In this document: piece by piece, positions 13,101 through 24,065 of the stretch
How the letters are laid out: each line of letters opens with the position of its first letter
Position numbering within the stretch: position 1 is the first letter of the stretch
NCBI RefSeq assembly: GCF_010093535.1
Contig: NW_022985176.1
Coordinates: 621,769 to 685,768, forward strand
Source of the DNA: Lindgomyces ingoldianus
Taxonomy: Eukaryota > Ascomycota > Dothideomycetes > Pleosporales > Lindgomycetaceae
Direction of reading: 5' to 3'
DNA: 64,000 bases
Notes under the pieces: model-generated
Told to the model about the DNA's origin: nothing
Database searches by the model: none
What the model saw: only the letters and a program-made list of their open reading frames with translations
Position numbers and translations under genes: made by a program

Positions 13101-15219
13101 CAACGGTAATCCCCGATTGAAACATTCTGTGGAAAGTTTGGGGCGTAGAGAAAAGGTACAAGATATTTTGGTAGCTCCCCATTTGAGGACGATATTTTGA
13201 GCCTTGAGTTACCTTGAGTTCGTTAGCAATTGAGCACTGATGGAAGCGGGATCATACTGTAACAGCGACGGAGGAACTTAGTTCGACGACATTATTACCT
13301 TGCATGCAGACACTGCTGAAGCCGGATCCAAAGTCCGGGAGTTGGGTTGCTGCCCTGATGCACTAGCAACCTGCATGATGCGCTGCACTGCATGGAAGCA
13401 TGGGATTGCTCTCTTACCCAACCTACAGGTTGAAACCCATTCAAGACTACTGTCACCCGACCATGTAGATTTCGGGATCTCAGCTTGCCGGCCTATACCT
13501 CATCAATGGGTTGAATGAATACGGAGTACGCAACCAGATCCTGCAGGAAGTGCAGGCAGATGGACGGAGATGTGAGTTGAAAGAAATGTGCGAGGGTGCG
13601 CAAGCCACGCTGTTCTGATTCAAGATATGCGAGTGGAAGGCGTTCGCATGCTGCTCTAAATGTGAGACCAAGCTTTGAAGCGAGGGGCATATACATTCGT
13701 CGTAGCTTAGGGCAGTGGTCAATTGGATGGCGGACAGGCCGCTGTGGCCGCTAAGGGCGATGACAGGAACCGGAAATAGAATAGAGGCACGAACGCAGCG
13801 GGGTGCCTCGAAATAATCAGACTGTTAGAGAACTAATAGAAACGACCAACCAGTGAAGAGAGCAGCTGGACGCCGCGAAAGGTGAGTGAGGACGCTGGCA
13901 GCGTGTGCTTCATACGTGGACTCCGCGAAGAGAGTACTGTAACAGATTCGAATGCTGGTGAGCAAGCCAATATCGCCCCCAAAATAGACGGCGGCAGCAA
14001 TCCCAGCGCGGTCCTAGTCTAAGTCGATTCCGGGAAAACGCGCTGTGCCCTGCAAAGGCTCATTCTCGGCGCCGACAGGGGCGATACCAGCCGGTGCGGA
14101 AGAGTCGGTTCTCCAGCTGCCACTTTGTTTCATCAATCAGGCCAGCGGGTCTGAAACTCTGAGAAAAGCATGTCGCCACCGCAAGGCTGGTGATGTGCAC
14201 TTTATCGTCGAAGCAAGATCTGGGGACAGGTAGTGAGAGGAATGCCTGACAGTCTAGCGGAGAGCAGCGCCGCGGCAGTGCCGGAATTTGTCACAGAAGC
14301 AGTGGAAGAGCGCGGCAGCCTGATAATGAGGGCAGTGTGAATGTGACTCCCGCTCTCACACCGACGGGAGCGCAGTGCCGTGAGGAGTGACGATGGGGAG
14401 GGCAGGTCGAACTGGCGGTGATGCGGCAGCCCCGAGCGATTCGGGATGGGTCCAAGGCGCGCTAACGCCAACGGGGGGAACGAAAGAAGCAAAATAGGCG
14501 AAGAGCCAGAACGTGAATGACGTCGACCCGCGCAGCTGAGCCCTGTCGAGCGAGACCCTTCACCCCGCGCTGTCTCCCAGAGTCCTTCACTATCCACCAT
14601 GAGTCAATTCGGTATTGCACGACGCGCGCTCTCTGCACATCGCGACATGAGAATCAATAATAAAGACAGTGAGCGTATATTCTGACGTATCAAGACTAAA
14701 TGGGGAAAAGCCCAGCCTGCCGCAAGGCAGACTCGGAACTGGCGTAAATGCTCCGCGATATTAGACATCAGGTGGCCAGAATCCCACTGAGCGCACGAGA
14801 CTGCAGAAGAAAAGACAAGAAAAAGGAACAAGAAAAGCAGGGGGGGGGGGAAGAAAGCCAATAACTCCAAATCCATGCAGTCCGTTTCCCATGACCTGAT
14901 TGCGATGCGGTTCCATCCCATGATCGTACAGCTAATGCGGCATTCAACACTACAGTCGTATGCATATCGTCCCAATCATCCTAGCCATTCCAGCCCATAA
15001 TCGTTATCAGAACTCCATATCGATGCCCGAGCAGCAATCAAAAGACAAATGAAAAACCCCACCCTATGAAATGGTGTCCAGCATCCCAGTGAGTCCGGCT
15101 CGAAGAAGTGATAGCTTTGGTGTATCCGAAATTGAGTTGGAATGGTAGGCTTCAGGTCGGCGCTGTTGCGGCCCTCCTTGTGTAGAGCTGGAATGCGCCA
15201 TGGAGAGATTCTGCGCGGT
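7131..15219. other. 8-kb gene-poor stretch
   Basis: No coding gene could be supported over about 8.1 kb. Open frames here are short, lie on both strands and show no domain, conserved start or splice logic. A TATA-like string near 9168 is followed by pyrimidine tracts (about 9210-9300 and 9360-9500), resembling a promoter plus leader without a visible coding sequence. An 11-base G run lies at 14840-14850. Non-coding transcripts or strongly diverged genes cannot be excluded. Confidence 0.5.
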
Positions 15220-15462
15220 TTATCGTCGAGCTGAGGGGTATGTCCCGCTGGCGTACCCAGAATCTGGGAGCACGCCAGCATTCTGTAGATCGAACACAGC
15301 TTCGGGTCGGTGGCTGCTGTGGCTTGCGCATGCGTAGCCGACGAGGACCGTCTTCTCTTGGACAATATGGCCGCGCTGTCCGTGGGCAGCACACGGGTCG
15401 ATGGCGTGCTTGTAGTAGAGACACCGGCAAACCGAGTAGCGTTCGACAACTTGGTAGCACAT
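15220..15462 (-). CDS. Small conserved Cys/His-rich fungal protein
   Basis: An 80 aa single-exon protein starting at 15462. The first 50 residues follow a pattern that I recognise from many unnamed Pezizomycotina proteins: MCYxVVExYSVCxCxYYKH, then DPC, a GxxGH step, EKTVLVGYxC and xxHS. Cysteines and histidines spaced C-x-C ... H ... C ... H ... C-x2-H could bind zinc, but no structure is known to me. The last 30 residues are not conserved in my memory. A TATATA string lies about 190 bp upstream at 15651, followed by a pyrimidine-rich leader, which supports expression. It stands alone in a gene-poor stretch. Function unknown. Confidence 0.65.
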   Translation of the reverse strand: MCYQVVERYSVCRCLYYKHAIDPCAAHGQRGHIVQEKTVLVGYACASHSSHRPEAVFDLQNAGVLPDSGYASGTYPSARR

Positions 15463-15644
15463 CTTGAAGGGGAGTTGGCAGAACGCTAGCAGGAGAACAG
15501 GACAACGAAGTACAGTAGAAGACCGTCAACGGTGCTGAGACAGGCGCTAGCAATGTAAAGTACTGAATGATAGTTTTGTAGTGAGTGAGACTCAGAAACT
15601 GAGGGGTTGCTGGTTTAGAATGGGGATCCTGGGTGGAGAGGAAG

Positions 15645-15660
15645 CTAGAATATATAGTTG
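15645..15660 (-). promoter_or_regulatory. Candidate TATA box of the small Cys-rich gene
   Basis: A TATATA-containing string sits about 190 bp upstream of the ATG at 15462 and is followed by a CT-rich leader on the minus strand. The assignment rests on position only. Confidence 0.35.
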
Positions 15661-15662
15661 AA

Positions 15663-18457
15663 AGGAGACAGGACAAAGAAGAGAGGAGGAAGAAGTGTGG
15701 GTCGAAGGAGGAAGCATGCCGTTTGTGCATGCTGCAGGTCAGTCAGGCAACGGAAATCCATATGTAGGAACAGGTGCACAGTCAGCACAGATGCTGCTAA
15801 GATGGGGCAGCAAAAGGGAACTAGCACAGCCATAATGACTGCTAGTCGACATGTACAGGTAGAGGTGGGTAGACCGCAGGCACGGTCCCGTTCGGCTGCG
15901 GCAGGGTGTGGTTCGATGTGAAGAGGCTCTTCAGCTGAGGGCAGATCACTGCATCAAGGATGCGATTGGTCGAGACAACGACTCCTTCACCGAACGGTCG
16001 AGCGCCCAGCAGCACCAGCAGCTGCGTGGTCAACGGGCGCGCATGCAGCGCGCAGTTCGCCCGTGGAGCTCCGGTATTGCACTGCTTCGTGCCCTGCTTG
16101 CCTTCATTACTGCCGCAGGGCTCGAGAGCGCAAGTTGCGCCATGAAAGAACCCTTGTACAACCCAAGAGCCACGATCTCAGAGAATCTTCTGCTCGATCT
16201 GACAGCCCGGCGGTTCGGGGTCAGCCATTCTCTTGGAATAGAGGGCAAGCGCTCAATGCGGCAAAGATGGGGCGCAGTGAGATGCTTTACTCATCATCGT
16301 CATGGTCGCTTTCTCTCCCACGCTGTGGTCTTTGCAGGCTGGCAGCGCAGCGTTTCAGGCCTTTATGTCGGCAGCGGCTGCCGCGCCCATGGCTGGACGG
16401 GAGGAATGCCCGAGGGCTTGGCCCGAATTTGAGACAGAAGGCTTGCTAATCCACGACGGGGCGAGGTGGGTGAAGAGATACGTGGGGGAAGATAGCAGCT
16501 TCTCCTGCCGTGGTAGGGAACTAAAAACGTGACCGCTACTCGCTAAATTACTGAATCTGGCTAATTATAGGCACGGACACCCCAAAAGTCAACGTCAACC
16601 ACCACCAGATAAACGCCGGACAAGAATTGGGAATGTGATTATAGCAATTTTCATCGACCTACGAGGGGAGGGCGGAGGAAGGCACCCCTCCATGTGATGA
16701 GGGAGCGAAAGGGCTCTGGATCCTGCGCTCCGCTGATCAAAGCAGCTCGCTTCCTCCAATCCAGCGCTTGACCGCTGACCAGCTGAGCACCTACGAGCAA
16801 CTTCACACCGCGCAAACACGCAAGACTAGCAAGTGCCCTTTCTCGTTTCTCGACACCCGCGTCGGGACTGCATAGACACACGGTCGCCTGCACGGACACG
16901 AAACGGCGGTCGGAGATCCTCTCGAGACCGCCACACAATGATCCGCCTGGGAATCGCTAGAATCGCTGGATTTCCCCAGGGCATGCTGCACAATCTCACT
17001 CCGGATCTTTACGGTACCCAAACTGGCACTTTGTGGTCTTGTCAGCTTACCGAAGGCGTCGAAAATATGCAGCCCTACGCACCCTCCCGTTTTCTGGTCC
17101 CACGTGGCTACGGTCCGAATGTCTCACACCTTCTCTGCTCAAACGCGCACCCCTTTCCATCTCAATGCGTGTCTACACACCCATCCGATTACACAAATCG
17201 CCCTCAGGGGTGGGTGTTCAGAGAAAAGCTGCAATATCGACATCATTACTTGTTTCAGGAAGTGTTGTCTCACGTCTGCACTGCGTGTCATCAGGATTTC
17301 GGCCCCCAGATGGTCTGAAGGCGCAATGGAATAGCAATAAGGCAGACTCGATGATGCCTATAATCTGGTCTCCTGAAGGCTTGGAAACCCGAGCTTTTAC
17401 CACTCGAGGTTAATAATTCCTCGACTGACCAGTACGCTACGTCCTTGTAAAAATATCATCGTGACCTCTGACTGCTGCGGCTCCCCACAACCTGTGCTTG
17501 ACAGGAATACCGGTGAGGCATCCTCCCGCTCGTGACGAAAACTTGAGTTCTCAGCTGAGCCTAATGTTTGACATCCTTTCCGCTGTGAAGGTATGCTGAG
17601 GGATCATTGCATGTTGAGACATGGAGAAGAGGATAGGATGGACGCAATGCTGGCACCTACCACGCATCAGCGAATGGGAAGAATGCAGACTCTTTGAGGT
17701 AATGGTGGGATCAGTGAGTAGGTAAAGAATACGGCTGTTTGACTTGGAGTTGATGACCAGGGTTTTTGGTCCCAAGTATTCTAGTGCAGAGAAAAAAAAT
17801 GCAAGAATTCGGGATTCACGTGAGCGGGCAGTATACCGCAAAGGGCGCATGGTTATACGGTCGGCACACCGATATCGAGCATCGGACATGTTTGCATTGT
17901 GGTGCGGTCGGAGATTGTGTAAAGTCCTTGATTCGAGGGCTTGGCACAACAAAGTAGCGGTCAACGAGGCACAGCTCCACTCCAGATAAACATGGAAATA
18001 AGGACGATTATGATCATGACTCAAAGGAATACAAGAATAGCGAATGCAAGAGTATCGGGCGTAAATGCCAGCATCGGGCGAAATTGGGCGAAACCCGTGT
18101 TTACGCAGCATCCGAAATAATGACATCTAAGAAAGATATATTCGACAAATAAAAGAATCGATTAAACGCCTAATTGATCTACTTGGGGGTATCCAGAAAA
18201 AGACGTCCAGACCACCCAGTTGAGTAAAACAACGCCAAGACTCCAACTCAGATCTCATCCGAGGAACACTGGGAGACGTAGCAGGACCCTACTGCCGCTC
18301 GAAGACCGGAGTGGAAGACTGCATGCTTCTAACCGCCTTCCAATTTGTAATAACGTGTTCGAGAAATCAGCTTGAATCTAGTCTGTCCCAGGCAGGTGCT
18401 TGGGCATCGGACTGATAAAAACGTATTGACATGAAAGAAAAAAAAAGATCGTCAAGA
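15663..18457. other. Intergenic, no gene supported
   Basis: About 2.8 kb with only short overlapping open frames on both strands and no recognisable domain. The left part is the upstream region of the small Cys-rich gene. Confidence 0.45.
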
Positions 18458-19338
18458 TCACAAGACAGCGGCAGCATAGAGGAAGATGGCTCCCATTAGC
18501 CAGTATCCGGAATACTGCACAGCGAGTCCTGGCGCAGCTGAATCAGTCCCACCAGATGCGGTGGTGCCGTTAGGCAAAGTGCCGTTGATAACCAGATGGC
18601 GAGTCCCATTGTCATAAATGTTGACCACCGACTTGTTTAGCGCAGCGTAGCTACCATTGCCGATGAGGTCGTTCAGGTACGTAGAGTTGTCGTTGTCGTC
18701 GCAGCCGCAGACGCTAAATTGTTGACATAGGCAGATAGTCTGAAGTGTTTGGTTGAGTCCGTTGGTGGCGTTCTGAACAGTTTGATTCAGGAACCTGTAA
18801 GGATGCAGGTAATACGGATAGACGCTCCACAGCCAGATTCCTGGGAAGAGGGCCAGAGCGGCGACAGGCAGGAGCAACCCCCCAGCGACCAGGCCCCTTG
18901 GTGTCTTTGAGCCTGCCGCATATGGCACTACAGAACCTCCTCCATAGTAGCCGCCTCCCCCGTAGGCACGGGGTGCACCCGACCCGGACTTAGTCTGTCC
19001 GCCAGTGTTGGAAGTGGAACTGGTCTTCCCGCCCCCGCCGTTCCCACCGCCAGACTTCCCACCGCCCCCAGACTTTCCGCCGCCTTTTGAAACGTGTTAG
19101 CAAAGCCTGACTGTCCCCGGGGACGAGGCCCGGGTTTGCATTGCTTACCTCCGCCACCGCCTTTGCCTCCGCCTCCCTTTCGCCTCTCTAGCGCGTGTTC
19201 CGGCGAAAGGATATTAGATCTCGCAGCGGTTGCAGCATGGTCTTCGAGAAGCGTCAGGGCGTTTGTTTCTGGTATCGACACGGTATTGACCGTGGACGTT
19301 GTGAGGAGGAGGCCGGCGACGAATTGCGATAGTCTCAT
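18458..19338 (-). CDS. DUF7732-like secreted Gly-rich protein with hydrophobic C-terminus
   Basis: Exons 19338-19149 and 19083-18458 (65 nt intron, phase 1) give 271 aa. Residues 1-22 are a signal peptide (MRLSQFVAGLLLTTSTVNTVS). A dibasic ERRKGGG step at about 52-58 could be a Kex2-type site. Glycine/lysine repeats follow to about residue 115 and continue across the splice. Residues about 127-149 form a hydrophobic segment. Next come an N-glycosylation-rich region (NQT, NAT, NGT, NST) and a CLCQQFSVCGCDDN cysteine motif. The C-terminal 18 residues are hydrophobic and could be a second membrane segment or a GPI-attachment signal. The motif order matches fungal proteins I recall as DUF7732. 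Probably wall or membrane associated; molecular function unknown. Confidence 0.78.
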
Positions 19339-20929
19339 CGTGTTGCTGCTGTGTAAAGGGTGCTTGATCAGGAAGGTTATGCAAAGAGCTGTGGCAAATG
19401 GATCTCCTATGCGCGTGGGGGTAGCAGGCAAATATAGGTTAATTTAAGGCTTCCGCTGTGGGAAGCCGTTCGTGTAACGTCGTGAAAAGCACGAAACTGG
19501 GTGGGAGTGAGGAAGGACAAGCGGAGTTCTTGTATGTGATTTCCGTCGGTAGCCCTGACATTTCCTCAGCCAGCGCAGGTGGAAACAGCGCGGGCACTTG
19601 GCAGGCGTAGCAGGGTGAAAGTCTTTAACCGAGGAAGGGCTGTGCAGATCTAGCCAATTAGAGAGAGTGGTACAGAGTGGCGCAAGGACGCTTCCGGCCA
19701 ACAAAGGTATTAAATACGGGCATTCAGCCACGGTTATCAAATTGTGCCTCGAACTCTCTCTTGGCTTTGAGATACTGCCGTGAGCGTGACCGGACGGTGT
19801 GGACACCCCTTTGTTGAAGTTTCCTCACAGATGCCGACAAAGAGAATGGTTTCATAGCGCTTGCCACTTAAACGCCCTCGTGACGATATACCTCTCCAAA
19901 CAACTTCTGAATAGTCGATTTGGTCCGATTGTTGACTAAAGCACGAAGCAGGACGTGATCGCAGGCAATGCATCCACCTGTGGACGCAGCAATTGGACGC
20001 AATCATGCTCAACTTCAATATAGTAATGGAATTCTGGACTGGGGACTCAAGAAGAGTGCGAAGCCCGAATCCTTTTCCAAAATACCATTGCGTGGCAGAT
20101 CGAAGGCTGTCATGGAACGCAGTGTCGGAGATAAGATAGTCATGAACGGACTGACTTGCCACAGCACAACATCCCGTTGAGGGTGGCAGGACGCTGCAGA
20201 GAGAAGATTATTATTTCCCCTCCACTTTGTCCGTGGATATTATGTAAAAGTCAGGGAAAGAAGGCTCTGAGCGAAGGAATTTTGGCTGAGCCGATAAAGG
20301 ATCGGTGGTGCATAAGGGTCACAGACGCGCAAGGCTGAAACATGCTAGAGTCTTCAGCCTTGCGGACGCTACTAGGATTTACCTGGTCTCTGGTGCGGAT
20401 GAAACCGCAGAAGGATCAATATGGATTTTCCCAAAGTTTAGTTGCTTTGCATGATCTTACACACATGCGGGATCTATCGACGGCAGGACCCTCACGTTCC
20501 CCACAAATTCCTCGCAAACAGCCCACGGTGAAACATAGCGACGACAGTACGTTTCGATTGCGGCCTCGAAATCGCGACCGCTGTCTCCTGACTTCCTGAC
20601 TTCCTGACAAGGCAGCTTCGATGAAGCATTTCATCCAAAATTGGAAGTCCGAGGCTGACACTCGAATTGGAACGAGCATTGCAAGTGCCGAGAACTGCAG
20701 CGCATCCGCTAATGGATTCCCACGCTGCTCGGAGGATTATAGTTGCCAAGTGAGGCTCTCTTGCTGAACAGACCGAATCGAGGTCAGGCTGAGGCGTTTC
20801 TGTAAGGCTGAGGCTGGACTCCTGAGGGTGGTGGCTACGGACAGGGGACACTATGATGTGTAGTTCTCTCCCCGCATTCGGCAGAGGATGGCTAAGGCGC
20901 GGCATGCCCTCTCGTTAAGTCTTGCCTTG
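19339..20929. other. Intergenic, no gene supported
   Basis: About 1.6 kb between the DUF7732-like gene and the 3' end of PET117. Several minus-strand frames exist but show no domain or splice logic. A short tandem repeat lies at 20587-20608. Confidence 0.45.
20587..20608. repeat. Short tandem repeat, unit cctgactt
   Basis: Two full 8-nt copies and a partial third, exact. Confidence 0.8.
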
Positions 20930-21239
20930 CTATTGACTTGGTCCAGAATCCTGTGCGGTCGAACCTCCGCCATCTGAGACTGTCTGTATCTTCCTGTACT
21001 CCTTCTCCAATTCCTGCTGCATCTCGAAGTCTGCTTGCCGCTCCCTCTTTACCCGCTGCTGCTCGTAATCTCGGACGACGCCAGCATGCATGGCCTGCAA
21101 CTGTCGGTGATGGGAACATGTATCCGGCGAAGGGGCTACTTACAGCCTTCTCCACGCGCTGCGCACGGTGAACAAATATGACAATGCCAATTGCACCAAG
21201 TGAGGTCGCTGCGAGTGTAATCTTGGAAGCGCGTGACAT
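20930..21239 (-). CDS. PET117: PET117-type cytochrome c oxidase assembly protein
   Basis: Exons 21239-21144 and 21094-20930 (49 nt intron, phase 0) encode 86 aa. Residues 1-32 hold MSRASKITLAATSLGAIGIV followed by FVHRAQRVEKA, the single N-terminal membrane-anchor-like helix of PET117. The AMHAGVVRDYEQQRVKRERQ block after the splice is the family hallmark, followed by a charged helical tail. The family is known to act in mitochondria in assembly of respiratory complex IV, linked to heme a synthesis. The length is normal for filamentous fungi (yeast is somewhat longer). The ATG at 21239 is chosen because it opens the conserved block. It is transcribed away from VMA10, with 189 bp between the two start codons. 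Confidence 0.92.
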
Positions 21240-21428
21240 GTCGACGAAGGGCGGAAGGTGGTGGTCGTTTGCGAGGGAAGGAGCCATAGAAGCCGGGAAA
21301 AGTTTCGACAGGAAGGAGCTTGGGCCAAATGCCAAGGCCATGTCGCTCTGTGCTTCTTCTGGAGCAGCCCGCAGCCTCGACTCTACGATAACGGACTGCC
21401 CCAGCACTCAACCTCTAGTCCCTCCAAC
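21240..21428. promoter_or_regulatory. Compact bidirectional promoter between PET117 and VMA10
   Basis: Only 189 bp separate the two start codons, so both genes must be driven from this short stretch or from elements inside the transcription units. No individual motif is assigned. Confidence 0.6.
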
Positions 21429-22033
21429 ATGGTGAGCATCGTGTATCTTAGGAGCGTATCGGAAGGCTAACATGCTCCAGTCGGCCCAAAACTCTGCAGG
21501 AATCCAAACTCTCCTCGACGTAAGGCACACAGCCCACTTCGCCAGGATTGGAGCTCACTCTGCTGCCTAGGCCGAACGAGAAGCCCAGAAGATTGTCCAG
21601 AAGTGTATGTACTAGCCCCCACCCCCCAGGTGATGTGTGGACTTTGGTTAACCCCAGAATCAGCAAGAGAATGTAATTCATCTACACCCGACCCCTAGCT
21701 GTGCCTCTAACTCTCCTCAGACCGCACAAAGCGAGTAAAGGACGCTAGAAACGAGGCTCAGAAGGAAATCGACGACTACAAGAAAGAAAAGGAAGAGGAG
21801 TTCAAGAAGTTCGAGAAGGAGGTCTGTTGTTCACGGCTTTTCGACACCTGGTGGAACCGTGACTGACGATCCCACAGCATAGTTCAGGCAACAAGAAAGC
21901 CGAGGAAGATGCAAACAAGGAGGCTGAAGCCAAGGTCAAAGAGATCGAGGCCATAGGGAAGAAGTCCGGGAGCAAAGTCGTCGAACAGCTCCTTGCAGCC
22001 GTCACAAACATCAAGCCAGAGCCTCCTAGGTGA
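21429..22033 (+). CDS. VMA10: V-type proton ATPase subunit G
   Basis: Five coding exons: 21429-21431, 21481-21519, 21571-21604, 21721-21821 and 21878-22033. Introns are 49, 51, 116 and 56 nt, and the product is 110 aa. The first coding exon is the ATG alone. The protein starts SAQNSAGIQTLLDAEREAQK and continues through KYRTKRVKDARNEAQKEIDDY, the conserved subunit G block, to end in a helical tail. In the V-ATPase, subunit G pairs with subunit E in the peripheral stalk linking the V1 and V0 sectors at the vacuolar membrane. Yeast Vma10 is 114 aa. The donor of intron 4 (gtctgt) is unusual but needed, because read-through reaches a TGA within 15 codons. Confidence 0.93.
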
Positions 22034-22537
22034 GCTTCATGGCGCATTTGTTTCCTCGAAGAACCCAGGAGGCTGCGTATCTTGGGAGTTGCCAACTTCA
22101 ATCCAAGCATGTACAATACAGGCCTGCATCCGCCGGAGGGTTCACATATTTAAGAGGGCCTTGTGCAAGCTCATACAGTTCTCGAATGTGGCCCACCTAT
22201 CATCAATGGGCTACGGTTGGCTAAATGAATGCTATCTGAATTCTTTCCCAAGTTTCCTACGCTTGAGTTGGTTTAAATTTTCGACTTATAGATGCCAGTC
22301 ATAATCCACAGGATTTACTAATCTTCGTGACAATTGCCTTTTGGCTCTAAGACTAGCGGTACAGGTATGATTTCATCTAGTGAAGAATTACGCAAATTTG
22401 CGTACGAGCCTGTGGATGCTTGTTTAAGCGGTATGGTGATCCACATCTTGATAATCCCTGCCCAGACACTTACGTCACCGACGCGATCGCGAAAGTCCTA
22501 ACCGAACAGCTTAAACTTCGAGACTACATTTCTCAAC
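22034..22537. other. Intergenic between VMA10 and the lipase
   Basis: About 500 bp, AT-rich, with no coding signature. It holds the 3' region of VMA10 and the promoter of the lipase. Confidence 0.5.
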
Positions 22538-24065
22538 ATGCCTTTGCAAACGTATCAAATGATACGTCTTGTCCTTCGAGAGAGGTCTCGCTCATTTCCA
22601 CAGTCTTCACTATCTGTTCATAACTTCAGCACGACCTCACTCGTCCGCAATGATCCTCGCCAACAGAATACTGGACGCGTCATTAAGGACAAATTTTCGG
22701 TGATACGGAACCACTATCGTGAGTTTAAGCCATCTAATCGATCGTGCATGTATTAAAGAGCACTGAGAAACTCCGAAACACTCCATTGTCCTTGCACATG
22801 GCCTTCTGGGCTTTGATGAGCTACGTCTAGCTGGGTCTGTGATGCCCGGCATCAAATACTGGCGCGGGATAACTGAGGCTCTATCCCACAAAGGAATAGA
22901 AGTATTCACGGCTGCTGTGCCGCCTTCGGGGTCGATAGAGGCTAGGGCGGAGAAGCTTGCGGAGAACATCGGCCGGCAAGTCAAGGGCAAGGATGTGAAC
23001 ATTATTGCGTAAGTATAACGTCTTGCTTTGAGTTGCCTAGATTGCTTCATTTTTACGTACTCTGACTTTCCTCCATCCCTTGATTGCAAAACTTTTGTTT
23101 CGTTGTATTCTAATTGATTTTGGTCGAGTTCTACTGACCTCCAATAGCCATAGTATGGTATGACGGACGTGACCTTCGATGCCACCTACTGATTTTGATG
23201 TAGGGGTAAATCTAGCCTTCCTCCAATCCACTGGCAGTGCTGAAATTCTTCAGAGGGCTTGATTCACGCTACATGCTCAGCCGGCTTCGACCTACAGACT
23301 TCAATGTGCTATCGCTCACGACCATTGCCACTCCCCACCGAGGTTCTGCATTTGCAGACTATATGTTCGAGTCCATTAGCCGTACGTTCAGTTCTTTGTC
23401 CAATCTAGACTCTGCTAATGTACCGTGCAAGCTCGCCAAATCAAAAGGATATACAACGTTCTAGGGTACTTCGGATTCGAGACGGAAGCTTTCTCCCAGT
23501 TGACTCGTCAGTACATGCAGGAGACATTCAATCCGAAGACACCAGACGTAGAGGGGATCAGGTAGATTTGTCCAGCGACTCAACCTTCAGTTGTGCTGCT
23601 TACACTAGTAAAGGTACTACTCTTACGGCGCCTCTCTTGAACCCTCATCCTGGTCTGTATTCGGGATTTCCCACAACATCATCAAACGTATGGAAGGCGG
23701 TCTAAATGATGGAATGGTCAGGTACTGTCGAGCCCTAATGATGCCCTTTCAAATGCTAAATTCTTCTAGCGTATCTTCAAGCCAATGGGGCCAATACCAA
23801 GGTACCTTAATCGGTGTCAGCCATCTAGACCTCATCAATTGGACGAATAGGCTGAAGTGGTTCTTTTGGGAACTTACAGGAAGTAAAAGGAAGTGAGTCG
23901 GCCGATCCAATTTTTCACATGCCAAAATTGACCAAAGGCGCAGTTTCAATGCAATCGCCTTCTACTTGGACATAGCAGGTAGGCTTCGCTGCGCCTTGTA
24001 TTGTTGCATTATAGAAGCTGACATATTCTGACATCAAAGACATGCTGGCCAAGGAAGGACTTTAA
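22538..24065 (+). CDS. HSMGG-type alpha/beta-hydrolase, triacylglycerol lipase-like, probably mitochondrial
   Basis: Ten coding exons: 22538-22718, 22768-23008, 23148-23157, 23204-23205, 23254-23381, 23432-23561, 23614-23721, 23770-23892, 23938-23978 and 24040-24065. They total 990 nt, or 329 aa, with no stop. The start has an Arg/Ser-rich presequence with FSTTSLVRN, typical of mitochondrial targeting. The HSIVLAHGLLGFDEL block holds the oxyanion region. The nucleophile elbow A-H-S-M-G-G has Ser143 as the likely catalytic serine. The protein ends LDIADMLAKEGL. Exons 3 and 4 are only 10 and 2 nt long and together with exon 5 encode the elbow; removing positions 23158-23253 as one intron would shift the frame. 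Lipid ester hydrolysis is inferred from the family. Confidence 0.85.

Noticed and set aside
14976..15730. Long minus-strand frames (157 and 192 codons) around the small Cys-rich gene
   Set aside because: They overlap its coding sequence and CT-rich leader in other frames and have low-complexity Ser/Thr/Leu/Pro composition typical of leader shadows.
15908..17413. Cluster of plus-strand frames up to 174 codons
   Set aside because: Arg/Ser/Ala-rich without any domain; frames alternate without splice sites that would join them.
19737..20162. 141-codon minus-strand frame
   Set aside because: No recognisable segment, no leader or TATA evidence, and stops in all plausible extensions.
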